In this document: positions 42,299 through 51,333 of the stretch, piece by piece
Position numbering within the stretch: position 1 is the first letter of the stretch
Layout: every line of letters begins with the position of its first letter
Assembly (NCBI RefSeq): GCF_050589645.1
Contig: NZ_JBNGOQ010000002.1
Span: 682,001 to 746,000, forward strand
Source: JBNGOQ01 sp050589645
Lineage (GTDB): Bacteria; Bacteroidota; Bacteroidia; Flavobacteriales; Flavobacteriaceae
Length of the DNA stretch: 64,000 nt
Direction: 5' to 3'
Position numbers and translations under genes: made by a program
The notes under the pieces: generated by a model
What the model saw: the letters and a program-made list of their open reading frames with translations, nothing else
What the model was told of the DNA's origin: nothing
Database searches by the model: none

Positions 42299-42919
42299 TC
42301 AAAAAATGTCTGTACTACCCTTGCCTTCACGTAGTATAAGAGGTTCGTCACCGGACAGGTCTACAACGGTGGAGGCCGTGTTATCCCCGTAGCCCCCATC
42401 GATCACTACATCTACAAGGTTTTCCCATTTCTCATAAATGAGTTCGGGGTCCGTGGTATACTCCAACAGTTCATCCTCGTCTTTTATGGAGGTCGAAACT
42501 ATAGGGTTTCCCAATTCGGCTACCAGAGCCCTTGCTATGGAGTTAGCGGGCACGCGGATGCCCACGGTCTTTTTCCTTTTAAAATCTTTGGGGAGATTAT
42601 TGTTTCCTGGCAAAACAAACGTATACGGCCCGGGTAGCGCGCGTTTTAAAATTTTAAAGGTGGCCGTATCTATTTGACGGACGTAGTCGGACAAGTTGCT
42701 CAAATCTGCACAGATAAAGGACCAGTTGGCCTTTGCCAATTTCACACCCTTTATGCGCGCAATCTTTTCCAGGGCCCTGGCATTGGTAATATCACACCCC
42801 AGACCGTAAATCGTGTCCGTTGGGTAAATGACCAAGCCGCCCTTTTTTAGCACTTCTACCACCTGCTTTATGGCTTCGGGCCGGGGGTTTTCCTCGTATA
42901 TTTTAATCAATTCGGCCAT
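42299..42919 (-). CDS. yciO: YciO-subfamily YrdC-domain protein
   Basis: The 206-residue protein belongs to the Sua5/YciO/YrdC group that makes or binds threonylcarbamoyl-AMP, with YPTDTIYGLGCD and a complete YrdC fold. Phrases such as FICADLSNLSDY, LPGPYTFVLPG, VGIRVPANSIARAL and STSIK match Escherichia coli YciO better than TsaC. YciO does not replace TsaC in t6A synthesis in that organism, so the essential tRNA enzyme is probably encoded elsewhere. The gene is convergent with the OmpA lipoprotein gene. Confidence 0.85.
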   Translation of the reverse strand: MAELIKIYEENPRPEAIKQVVEVLKKGGLVIYPTDTIYGLGCDITNARALEKIARIKGVKLAKANWSFICADLSNLSDYVRQIDTATFKILKRALPGPYTFVLPGNNNLPKDFKRKKTVGIRVPANSIARALVAELGNPIVSTSIKDEDELLEYTTDPELIYEKWENLVDVVIDGGYGDNTASTVVDLSGDEPLILREGKGSTDIF

Positions 42920-43100
42920 AAAAAAGGAATCATAAGAATGGTTGCTATTCTAAATTTGGGTCTTTCCCGGATCCAACTAAAATTCTACCTATAGCTTTTC
43001 CAAGCTTGAACGGGACCAACAAAGTACGCACTAAAATTTTAATTATTAAACACCAGAGATGAAAGATTCCGAGTGGTTTTTATTTTCCGACCCACATTCC

Positions 43101-45434
43101 CTAGGGTTCGGAGAGCACCTCCAATTTGGCGAAACGCAACAACAGCTTTTTTACGTTCCCGTTCTCAAAGTGTATTTCCGCTTTTTTATCGTTGCCCGCA
43201 CCTTCAATCTTAAGCACCTTGCCCCGCCCGAACCTGGTATGATTTACCAAGGCGCCCTCTACAAGTTTTGGGTCTATGTTGTGGGTGTTCCCAATGGGTT
43301 TGGAGAGTTCGGGTTTGAGCTTCCTTAATTTTTTGAGCTGTCTTTCATTGGGTCTGGAAACGCTGGGCGGGTTTCCATTGGTAGGTTTTATTTGCCGTAG
43401 TTTGCTTTTGTCCACCTCTCCAAAGATGTCCGTATTGATCAGGGATTTATACTGGTAGGCCTTCTCTACTGGTGTAAGGTTCTCTACATATTTTTCATCT
43501 ATTTCTTCGATAAAGCGGCTTGGTTCAGCATCAATGAGCTTTCCCCAACGATATCGGTTTTGGGCATAGGTAAGATAGGCCTGCTTTTCGGCTCGTGTAA
43601 GTGCTACGTAAAACAAGCGTCGCTCTTCCTCTAGTTCGCTCCTGGTGTTCATGCTCATGGCCGATGGAAAAAGATCTTCCTCCATACCCACAATGTACAC
43701 GTGGGGGAACTCCAAACCCTTGGCCAAGTGAATGGTCATCAATGCAACACGGTCATCATCACCGGTATCCTTGTCCAAATCTGTAGCCAGGGCCACGTCT
43801 TCCAAAAATTCGGCAAGGTCTCCCTTGGCATCGGCCAGTTCCTTTTGTCCTTCCACGAAATCTTTTATCCCATTAAGCAACTCTTCTATGTTCTCCATCC
43901 GGGCAATCCCTTCGGGTGTACCATCTTTTTTAAACTCTAGGAGGATTCCGGTCTTTTTGGCCACATGTTCCGCCAGGGCGAACGCATCGGATCCCTCGTT
44001 CATAATCTGAAAGCTCTTGATCATGGTTACAAAATCGCTCAGCTTGCGTTTTGTGCCCGTATTGATCTTCAAATCCAAGCGGTCCAGATTTTCCATTACC
44101 TCAAATATGGATCTACCGTAATGATTGGCAGCCACCAACAGTTTATCCATGGTGGTCTGCCCAATGCCCCTGGTGGGAAAATTGATAATACGTTTTAAGG
44201 CTTCCTCGTCCTTTGGATTGATTACCAGGCGCAAATAGGATAGCACATCCTTTATCTCCTTGCGTTGGTAAAAAGACAGTCCGCCATAAATCCTATAAGG
44301 AATATCTTTTTTGCGCAAAGCGTCCTCTATGGCCCGGGATTGCGAATTGGTCCTATAGAGTACCGCGAATTCCCCATTGGACTGTTGGTTGCGCATCTTG
44401 TTCTCAAATATGGAGCCAGCCACAAAACGGCCCTCCTCGGCATCGGTTATACTTCGGTGCAATTTGATCATGGCCCCCTCGTCATTATCGGTCCAAACCA
44501 CCTTTTTCAGTTGGTTTTTGTTTTTGGCGATAATGGAATTGGCCGCGTTCACAATATTCTTTGTGGAGCGATAGTTCTGTTCCAAACGGTAAACGGCTAC
44601 ATCCTCATAGTCCCTTTGAAAGTTTAAAATGTTGCTGATATTGGCTCCACGGAACGAGTAGATGCTCTGGGCATCATCCCCTACCACACAAATATTCTGG
44701 TAACGATCGGCCAAGGCCTTCACAATCAAATATTGGGAATGGTTGGTATCCTGATACTCATCTACCAGGATATATCTAAATCGGTCCTGATATTTCATCA
44801 GTACCTCTGGAAAACGGCTCAGCAGCTCGTTGGTACGCAGTAGTAGATCATCAAAATCCATGGCGCCGGCCTTGAAGCACCGGTCCACATAATTTTTATA
44901 GATTTCTCCCATTCTAGGGCGTTTAGCCATAGCATCGGCCTCTACCAGCTCCGGATCGTTAAAATAGGCCTTTACTGTAATCAAACTGTTCTTATAAGAG
45001 GAAATCCTGTTTTGGACCTGCTTGTACTTATAGATATCCTTGTCCAGCCCCATTTCCCTGATTATCGATGCGATCAAGCGTTGGGAATCCTGGGTGTCAT
45101 AAATGGTAAAATTGCTAGGGTAACCCAATTTGTCCCCATCAAAGCGCAGGAGCTTGGCAAAAACCGAATGAAAAGTACCCATCCACAAGTTCTTGGCCTC
45201 CGAACCACCCACAATGTCCGCGATCCGCTTTTTCATTTCCCTGGCCGCCTTGTTGGTAAAGGTAAGTGCCAGGACGTTGAAGGCGTCTACCCCCTGCCCC
45301 ATAAGATGGGCAATGCGATAGGTGAGTACCCTGGTCTTGCCCGAACCGGCACCGGCAATGACCATTAAAGGCCCTTCCTTATGCAAAACCGGCGCTTTTT
45401 GCGCCTCATTCAATTCGTTTAAAAACTTCTCCAA
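43101..45434 (-). CDS. uvrD: UvrD/PcrA-family ATP-dependent DNA helicase
   Basis: The 777-residue SF1A helicase has Walker A AGAGSGKTRV, the DEYQDTN Walker B-type motif, GDDAQSIYSFRGA, and VALMTIHLAKGLEF. It unwinds DNA 3' to 5' in excision and mismatch repair. The C-terminus ends in a Lys-rich tail and a Tudor-like segment (NHTRFGRGKVLKIEG), as in PcrA. The start codon is TTG at 45434; no ATG lies upstream in frame, and a -7 box sits 24 bases away. Confidence 0.95.
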   Translation of the reverse strand: MEKFLNELNEAQKAPVLHKEGPLMVIAGAGSGKTRVLTYRIAHLMGQGVDAFNVLALTFTNKAAREMKKRIADIVGGSEAKNLWMGTFHSVFAKLLRFDGDKLGYPSNFTIYDTQDSQRLIASIIREMGLDKDIYKYKQVQNRISSYKNSLITVKAYFNDPELVEADAMAKRPRMGEIYKNYVDRCFKAGAMDFDDLLLRTNELLSRFPEVLMKYQDRFRYILVDEYQDTNHSQYLIVKALADRYQNICVVGDDAQSIYSFRGANISNILNFQRDYEDVAVYRLEQNYRSTKNIVNAANSIIAKNKNQLKKVVWTDNDEGAMIKLHRSITDAEEGRFVAGSIFENKMRNQQSNGEFAVLYRTNSQSRAIEDALRKKDIPYRIYGGLSFYQRKEIKDVLSYLRLVINPKDEEALKRIINFPTRGIGQTTMDKLLVAANHYGRSIFEVMENLDRLDLKINTGTKRKLSDFVTMIKSFQIMNEGSDAFALAEHVAKKTGILLEFKKDGTPEGIARMENIEELLNGIKDFVEGQKELADAKGDLAEFLEDVALATDLDKDTGDDDRVALMTIHLAKGLEFPHVYIVGMEEDLFPSAMSMNTRSELEEERRLFYVALTRAEKQAYLTYAQNRYRWGKLIDAEPSRFIEEIDEKYVENLTPVEKAYQYKSLINTDIFGEVDKSKLRQIKPTNGNPPSVSRPNERQLKKLRKLKPELSKPIGNTHNIDPKLVEGALVNHTRFGRGKVLKIEGAGNDKKAEIHFENGNVKKLLLRFAKLEVLSEP

Positions 45435-45457
45435 TCTACCCTTCGTTTAAAGCGAAT

Positions 45458-45465
45458 CAAATTTA
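45458..45465 (-). promoter_or_regulatory. -7 box of uvrD
   Basis: On the minus strand TAAATTTG (45465-45458) matches TAnnTTTG. It supports the unusual TTG start at 45434. No -33 box is clear. Confidence 0.45.
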
Positions 45466-45563
45466 GCCATTATTACCACCATCCTAAAATCATCCTTTAA
45501 TTATTATGAACAATAGCAAGCTGATTTATATTGATTTGAATATATTTAGGCCATCAAAGGCAA

Positions 45564-46112
45564 ATGATGAAAAAAATTAAGTTCCTGCTCCCCATAGTGT
45601 CCATGGCATTGATCTTTTTTCCCGTGCATTCACAGCAAAGTAAGGCCGGCCCTATAATCGAGAATTTTGGCAAGGTCTTTAACATAGAGAAACCCGCCTT
45701 TAAACTGGACACCACCCTGACCTACAAGGCGGTTTTTGACATTGTGAATAGCCCTGAAGGCCATACAGAACGGAACAAAAGTCTTGAGACGGCGGCACGT
45801 TTTCTGAATATGCATGCACAAAGCGGCATTCCCAAGGCACAGTTAAAGGCAGCCCTGGTTGTACATAGTAAAGCGTCCAAGGACCTTCTCTCCGATGCCG
45901 CCTATGAAAAACGATTTGGCGTCAAAAATCCAAATGGGGAATTGATCAAGGCCCTACTGTCTGCTGATGTAGCCATAATTTTTTGTGGTCAGTCTTCCAT
46001 GGCAAGGGGGTATCCCAAGGAAGACCTCATACCCGGGGTACAGCTGTCCTTATCGGCCATGACCGCCCTAATCCAGTTGCAAAACGATAATTACAATCTA
46101 ATAAAGTTTTAA
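45564..46112 (+). CDS. secreted DsrE-family protein
   Basis: The 182-residue protein has a signal peptide (about 1-24, ending PVHSQ) and a DsrE/DsrF-like domain in its C-terminal two thirds (LKAALVVHSKASKDLL, VAIIFCGQSSMARGY). The Cys in IIFCGQ is in the place of the sulfur-relay cysteine of the family, but a periplasmic DsrE has no known sulfur partner here. The downstream M20 gene begins 6 bases later, so they are co-transcribed. An ATG at 45567 is equally possible. Confidence 0.8.
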   Translation: MMKKIKFLLPIVSMALIFFPVHSQQSKAGPIIENFGKVFNIEKPAFKLDTTLTYKAVFDIVNSPEGHTERNKSLETAARFLNMHAQSGIPKAQLKAALVVHSKASKDLLSDAAYEKRFGVKNPNGELIKALLSADVAIIFCGQSSMARGYPKEDLIPGVQLSLSAMTALIQLQNDNYNLIKF

Positions 46113-46118
46113 AACCCT

Positions 46119-47393
46119 ATGAAAAAAATAGCTTCCCTAATAGTATTCATAGCCAGTGCCATTAGCTATGCACAGGGCCCAAGTTTGGAAAACGATTACA
46201 ATGCCATTGAGAGCAAAGTAATCGAATGGCGCCACGATATCCATCAGCATCCTGAACTTTCCAATCGCGAATTCAAAACAGCGGAAAAAATCGCCGCCCA
46301 TCTAAAGTCGCTCGGGATAGAAGTACAGACCGGGGTGGCCAAAACCGGGGTGGTAGGTCTTTTAAAGGGGAATAGCCCCGGTAAGGTAGTGGCCCTTAGG
46401 GCAGATATAGATGCCCTGCCTGTAACGGAGCGCAACGATCTTCCCTATAAATCGACCGTAACCTCCGAGTTTCTGGGTGAAAAAGTTGGGGTCATGCATG
46501 CCTGCGGTCACGACACGCATACGGCCATCCTCATGGGTGTAGCTGAAATTCTTTCAAAAAACAAGGACAAAATAAAAGGTACGGTAAAGTTTATTTTCCA
46601 ACCTGCGGAGGAAGGCGCACCTCCTGGCGAAGAGGGGGGAGCTCTCCTTATGGTAAAAGAAGGTGTTCTGCAAAGCCCCAAGGTGGACGCCATTTTTGGG
46701 CTTCACATCAACTCGGCCACCCCGGTAGGCACTATTCGCTACAAATCTGGGGGCAGTATGGCTGCAGCACAGCGTTTTGTCATTCAGGTAAAGGGAAAAC
46801 AGACTCATGGATCACAGCCCTGGGCCGGGGTAGATCCCATCCTGATCAGTGCCAAGATCATTGATGGCCTGCAGACCATTATCAGTCGGGAATCAGAACT
46901 CACCAATGAGGCAGCGGTAATTACTGTTGGAAAAATAACCAGTGGCGTACGTTTCAATATCATTCCGGAAAGTGCAGAAATGATCGGAACCATCCGTACG
47001 CTGGATTACGACATGCAAGCCTTGATCAGCAAACGTATGAAAGAAATGGTTCCTGCTTTGGCCAAGGCGTATGGTGGTGAAGCCACCATAGACATACAGA
47101 ACACCACTGAAATTACCTATAACGACCCTGCACTTACAGCCCAAATGGTACCCAGTCTGGAACGTGTAGCAGGTGAGGGAAAAGTGGAAGTACATAAGGC
47201 GATTACCGGGGCAGAGGATTTTTCGTATTTTCAAAAGGAAGTTCCGGGTTTCTATTTCTTTTTGGGCGGGATGACCCCTGGAAACACCGAGGCTTATCCA
47301 CATCATACGCCCGACTTTAAAATAGATGATAGCGGACTCCTGTTAGGCGTAAAGGCGCTTACCGAAATCAGTTTGGATTATCTAAACCAATAA
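46119..47393 (+). CDS. secreted M20-family amidohydrolase
   Basis: The 424-residue protein has a signal peptide (about 1-18, ending ISYAQ) and the M20D amidohydrolase layout, with metal ligands in MHACGHDTH, PAEEG and HHTPDF. Family members release N-acyl amino acids (hippurate, IAA-amino acid or N-acetyl type); the acyl group is not readable. A periplasmic role in peptide or amide breakdown fits the signal. It lies between the DsrE and the FMN glutamate-synthase-like genes with gaps of 6 and 3 bases. Confidence 0.9.
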   Translation: MKKIASLIVFIASAISYAQGPSLENDYNAIESKVIEWRHDIHQHPELSNREFKTAEKIAAHLKSLGIEVQTGVAKTGVVGLLKGNSPGKVVALRADIDALPVTERNDLPYKSTVTSEFLGEKVGVMHACGHDTHTAILMGVAEILSKNKDKIKGTVKFIFQPAEEGAPPGEEGGALLMVKEGVLQSPKVDAIFGLHINSATPVGTIRYKSGGSMAAAQRFVIQVKGKQTHGSQPWAGVDPILISAKIIDGLQTIISRESELTNEAAVITVGKITSGVRFNIIPESAEMIGTIRTLDYDMQALISKRMKEMVPALAKAYGGEATIDIQNTTEITYNDPALTAQMVPSLERVAGEGKVEVHKAITGAEDFSYFQKEVPGFYFFLGGMTPGNTEAYPHHTPDFKIDDSGLLLGVKALTEISLDYLNQ

Positions 47394-47396
47394 CGC

Positions 47397-48971
47397 ATGG
47401 ATTCCTTCCTCAATATCTTTTCCAATATCCCTTGGTGGGCATGGATATTGGTGTTTTTGGCCTTGGTGGCCCTACGTGATATTTTCTTTCAGCGATCGCA
47501 TACCATAAGCCATAACTTTCCCATAGTTGGTCATTTGCGCTATTGGTTGGAGAGTATCGGTCCTGAAATGCGGCAGTATTTTGTGGCCAACAACAGGGAA
47601 GAGCTTCCCTTTAACAGAATAGAACGAAGTTGGATCTACGCTTCGGCCAAAAAGGAAAACAACTACGAAGGTTTTGGTACGGATCGCGACATTTATGCAC
47701 ACCAGCATATCTTTATTAAGAACCAGATGATGGCCTACAAGGTAACGGGTGATCATCCCAATGCCATTGACAAAACCTTCCTTCCCTGTGCCAAGGTAAT
47801 CGGCGCCTACAACAAACGCAGAAAACCGTATCGCCCAGCCTCCATAATCAATGTTTCGGCGATGAGCTTTGGGTCACTTTCCGCGGCTGCCGTAGAAGCC
47901 ATGAACTGGGGAGTTGCCAAAAGCGGGGCCTACCATAACACGGGCGAGGGCGGACTCTCACCCTATCACAAACAGGGTGGTGATGTCATCTTTCATTTTG
48001 GCACCGGATATTTTGGGGTGCGCAATAAAGATGGGAACTTTTCCATGGAAAAAATGAAGATCCTGGTCGACGAAAACCCCTGTATCAAGGCCATTGAAAT
48101 AAAACTTTCCCAAGGGGCAAAGCCAGGCAAGGGTGGGGTACTGCCCGGAGCAAAGATTTCCCATGAAATCGCAAAGATACGTGGTGTGGAGGTTGGTAAG
48201 GACGTATTGTCACCAGCAACACACAAGGCTTTCGATACTATTCCCGAACTGTTGGAACTTATTGAGGCCATCGCAAAGGAAACGGGTCTTCCCGTAGGGC
48301 TTAAAGGTGCCATTGGAAAATTGGACCAATGGGAAGAACTGGCCGATCTAATGCAGAAAACAGGGAAAGGCCCTGATTTTATTACTGTTGACGGAGGCGA
48401 AGGTGGTACCGGTGCTGCGCCACCAAGTTTCGCCGATCATGTTTCCTTGCCCTGGGTGTATGGGTTTTCTAACTTGTACAAAGTTTTTAAGGAGCGAAAG
48501 CTCTCCGATCGTCTTGTGTTTATCGGTAGCGGAAAGCTGGGATTCCCTGCCAAAGCGGCCATGGCATTTGCGATGGGGGTAGATTGCCTAAATGTGGCCA
48601 GGGAAGCTATGATGAGCATTGGCTGCATCCAGGCCCAGGTATGCCACACCAACCGTTGCCCGTCCGGGGTGGCCACACAGAGCAAATGGTTGCAGAGCGG
48701 TATTGACGTCCCCCTGAAATCGGACCGCCTGGCGCAATACTTCAAGACCTTTAGAAAAGAGTTTTTGGAAATCACCCATGCCGCAGGATATGAACACCCT
48801 TGCCAATTTACCATGTGTGACATCCAAGTAAACATTGATGATCAGGATTTTAACAGAGACCTTAAGGCCTCCTATGGCTATGAAAAGACCGCCGTTCCCT
48901 ATACCAACATGCAGGACCTTTACGATTGTATGTATCTCGGCGGAAGAAAAAAGAATGAAACTAAAGCTTAA
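47397..48971 (+). CDS. FMN-binding glutamate-synthase-family protein
   Basis: The 524-residue protein has one N-terminal membrane helix (about 11-26, PWWAWILVFLALVAL) and the FMN/iron-sulfur synthase domain of GltB: NVSAMSFGSLSAAAVEA, GEGGLSPYHKQGGD, TVDGGEGGTGAAPPSFADH, and CIQAQVCHTNRCPSG with the 3Fe-4S cysteines. The amidotransferase half of glutamate synthase is absent, so it is not a complete GOGAT; its true electron partner and substrate are unknown. It is the third gene of a run from 45564 and precedes the degenerate OmpA gene by 13 bases. Confidence 0.88.
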   Translation: MDSFLNIFSNIPWWAWILVFLALVALRDIFFQRSHTISHNFPIVGHLRYWLESIGPEMRQYFVANNREELPFNRIERSWIYASAKKENNYEGFGTDRDIYAHQHIFIKNQMMAYKVTGDHPNAIDKTFLPCAKVIGAYNKRRKPYRPASIINVSAMSFGSLSAAAVEAMNWGVAKSGAYHNTGEGGLSPYHKQGGDVIFHFGTGYFGVRNKDGNFSMEKMKILVDENPCIKAIEIKLSQGAKPGKGGVLPGAKISHEIAKIRGVEVGKDVLSPATHKAFDTIPELLELIEAIAKETGLPVGLKGAIGKLDQWEELADLMQKTGKGPDFITVDGGEGGTGAAPPSFADHVSLPWVYGFSNLYKVFKERKLSDRLVFIGSGKLGFPAKAAMAFAMGVDCLNVAREAMMSIGCIQAQVCHTNRCPSGVATQSKWLQSGIDVPLKSDRLAQYFKTFRKEFLEITHAAGYEHPCQFTMCDIQVNIDDQDFNRDLKASYGYEKTAVPYTNMQDLYDCMYLGGRKKNETKA

Positions 48972-48984
48972 ATACCGTACCCCT

Positions 48985-49764
48985 ATGAAAAAAATACTAC
49001 TATACGCACTGACCCTTCTTTTAAGCTGTTCCGTGCTTCACGCACAAAAAAAGAAAGATCTTCTTTTGGAGATCGATGAGCTCAAGTCCAAACTTACTAC
49101 CACCGAAGGTGAGCTGGCCGCATCCAAAAAAAGTGAAGCAGCAAGCTTGGCCAGTTATGAGGCAGTACAGGCGCAAATCAAGGAACTAAGGGAAGCCAAT
49201 GCCGCCCTCTTGAAAAATCTGAACAGTTTTGCGGAGGTTTCCAACAAAAATTCGGAAAATGTGGCCAAGACGCTTAAAACCCTAGAGGAAAAAGAAAAAC
49301 AGTTAAAAACGGTAAACGACGCCATAGCACGGAACGATTCCACTGCAGTCGTAGTACTTACCAACGCCAAACAGACCCTGGGCGAAAACGCCAAATTATC
49401 GGTTAGCAACGGAGCCGTAATCGTTTCCGTAGGCCAAGCCTTTCTCTTTGGAGAAGAGGCTACGAGCAATGACCTTACACCGGCCGCTGTGACCTGGCTA
49501 GAAAAGATTGCAGCCGTCTTGACAGCCAATCCGGATATGCGGGCGACCGTAGAGGGACTTAGTATTACAGGGGAGTTGGATATTGCTGCGCAGCACGCCA
49601 CCTTAGTGGGCAATACACTTCAAAAGCAGTACGGTATTGCCGCAGATCGCATCAGCAGTATGGGAAAAGATGGAGGGTTTAAGGAAGGAATCAATATAAA
49701 AATACATCCCAAGTTCGATCAATTTTATCTCCTGGTACGGGAGCATATGAAAAACGGGAGGTAG
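48985..49764 (+). CDS. degenerate OmpA-like coiled-coil protein (paralog of the gene at 41392)
   Basis: The 259-residue protein starts at ATG 48985 with a signal peptide (ending SVLHAQ); the longer frame from 48835 lies inside the preceding gene. A coiled coil covers about 22-125. The C-terminal part parallels the OmpA lipoprotein at 41392: NGAVIVSVGQAFLF, NPDMRATVEG, and the shared tail KFDQFYLLVREHMK versus KIDQFYSMIEEGMK. The peptidoglycan-binding residues are lost: HTDD reads LSIT, and LSAKRA reads IAAQHA. It has Gln rather than a lipid-anchored Cys after the signal, so it is likely periplasmic. The function is unknown. Confidence 0.75.
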   Translation: MKKILLYALTLLLSCSVLHAQKKKDLLLEIDELKSKLTTTEGELAASKKSEAASLASYEAVQAQIKELREANAALLKNLNSFAEVSNKNSENVAKTLKTLEEKEKQLKTVNDAIARNDSTAVVVLTNAKQTLGENAKLSVSNGAVIVSVGQAFLFGEEATSNDLTPAAVTWLEKIAAVLTANPDMRATVEGLSITGELDIAAQHATLVGNTLQKQYGIAADRISSMGKDGGFKEGINIKIHPKFDQFYLLVREHMKNGR

Positions 49765-49843
49765 AAGGGAGATGATGTAAGTCCGAGGATATAATTTTTA
49801 TAGAAATCCTTCGTTCTAAATCCAAAACCAAACACCAAAACCC

Positions 49844-50362
49844 ATGAGTGGAGATCAAATTTTTCAATTGTTTGCTTATTTATTACCAGCGGTGGTTACC
49901 GGCGCGGTGGCCTTTTATTTTTTTAGGATGCATACCAACAACGAAGAAGGCCGTAGACGATTTTTATTGCACAAGGACTCTCAAAAAAATGCAATGCCCA
50001 TTCGCTTGCAGGCTTATGAACGTATGGCACTTTTCCTGGAGCGGATCTCCATTCCCAGCCTAGTAGTGCGGGTGGCACCCAAGACCTCTGACAAGGGTGC
50101 ATATGAAAATCTGCTGATAAAGAACATAGAGAACGAGTTTGATCACAACCTTTCCCAGCAGATCTATATGACCGATGAATGTTGGAATATTATCAAGGCA
50201 GCCAAAAATGCTACCATACAGTTAATCAGAAAAGCTGCGGTAAGTGATACGGACTCCGCAGACAAGCTGCGCGAGCATATCCTTAATGCCACTATGGACA
50301 AACAATCGCCCTCGGCCACGGCCCTGTCCTATGTAAAAAAGGAGATTGGCGAACTTTGGTAA
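49844..50362 (+). CDS. small membrane-anchored protein of unknown function
   Basis: The 172-residue protein has one N-terminal membrane helix (about 6-27, LFAYLLPAVVTGAVAFYFF) followed by a helical soluble domain rich in charged residues (LRLQAYERMALFLERI, NIENEFDHNLSQQIY). It has the look of a conserved flavobacterial protein, but I cannot attach a function. It stands alone 80 bases after the OmpA-like gene and converges on the patatin gene. Confidence 0.7.
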   Translation: MSGDQIFQLFAYLLPAVVTGAVAFYFFRMHTNNEEGRRRFLLHKDSQKNAMPIRLQAYERMALFLERISIPSLVVRVAPKTSDKGAYENLLIKNIENEFDHNLSQQIYMTDECWNIIKAAKNATIQLIRKAAVSDTDSADKLREHILNATMDKQSPSATALSYVKKEIGELW

Positions 50363-50406
50363 CGCCGTTCTTTTAGGCGCTCGTAGAAGTGTTTTTTAAA
50401 GAGACC

Positions 50407-51330
50407 TTAGTTGCTGCTGATACTTTCGTCCAAATCGATCTGGCTGGTTTCCTGGTTTTTATATTTTGCAAACTTATATCCACTTTCCCACCACGTAGTC
50501 ATCTTTTCCTTGTTGAAAATGAGGGAGTTTGTGGTGAGAACAGAGGGGGTGTAGTAAAAATTAATCAGCGCATTATTGTGGTTCGCAACATACTTGCCTA
50601 TGCGGATGTTCTGTTTTTCGATCCGTTCCAACATAAATTCGAACATGGTGCTCAACAAACCGAATACATTTCTTGAAGGTAGGCGGTTCAAGTGGGTCAC
50701 CTCCGTTTCCAAAATAATGGCATCTACCTCCGTAGCGCCTAATTTAATGGCTTCTTCTATGGGTACCATGCTTCCAAGGCCACCATCGGCGTACTCACAT
50801 CCATGCTTCCTTACCAAGGTCATAAAGGGCGTATAATTGCAAGAGATCCAAATCCACTCGCAGAACTCCTCATAGGAACAATCGTTGATCGATTTATACT
50901 CTACTTGGTTTAGGGAAAGGTTAGACACCGTGACCACGATGTTCTTAGACCCCGCCTTTAAGGTGTTAAACTCTTCGCGGGTAACCTTCTCCTTGATCAG
51001 CTCGTACAGATTATGGCTCTCCCCAAAGGTTTTGCTACCCCTATAAAAATTCTTTAGCACATTAAAATGATTGATCCCTATGCTTTCTACCCCGTGTTTT
51101 TTTGTCACGTTAAAGGGGCAATTATCAAAAATGCTGGCTTGGTTTACCGAGGTATAGACTTCTTTTATTTTTTCTATTTTTTGTAAGGCCAGATGCGAAA
51201 TCAAGAGACTACCGGTAGAGGTTCCCAAAAAGAGATCGTACTCATAGCCAAGTTCCTCTATGAGATACTGCGCCACACCCCCCGCAAAGGCACCCTTACT
51301 TCCTCCTCCAGAAATGACCATGGCCCTCAT
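50407..51330 (-). CDS. patatin-like phospholipase
   Basis: The 307-residue cytoplasmic or membrane-bound lipase has the oxyanion loop GGGSKG (8-13), the nucleophile elbow GTSTG with Ser38, and the catalytic Asp182 in ADGGLG, a full Ser-Asp dyad. It would hydrolyse acyl chains of phospholipids; the host lipid is unknown. No signal peptide is present, so it is not a type of secreted toxin by sequence alone. It lies 3 bases after the M1 aminopeptidase gene, so both are likely on one transcript. Confidence 0.9.
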   Translation of the reverse strand: MRAMVISGGGSKGAFAGGVAQYLIEELGYEYDLFLGTSTGSLLISHLALQKIEKIKEVYTSVNQASIFDNCPFNVTKKHGVESIGINHFNVLKNFYRGSKTFGESHNLYELIKEKVTREEFNTLKAGSKNIVVTVSNLSLNQVEYKSINDCSYEEFCEWIWISCNYTPFMTLVRKHGCEYADGGLGSMVPIEEAIKLGATEVDAIILETEVTHLNRLPSRNVFGLLSTMFEFMLERIEKQNIRIGKYVANHNNALINFYYTPSVLTTNSLIFNKEKMTTWWESGYKFAKYKNQETSQIDLDESISSN

Positions 51331-51333
51331 TGC

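Noticed and set aside
48835..48984. N-terminal extension of the OmpA-like gene
   Set aside because: It lies within the FMN enzyme gene; a proper signal peptide begins at 48985.
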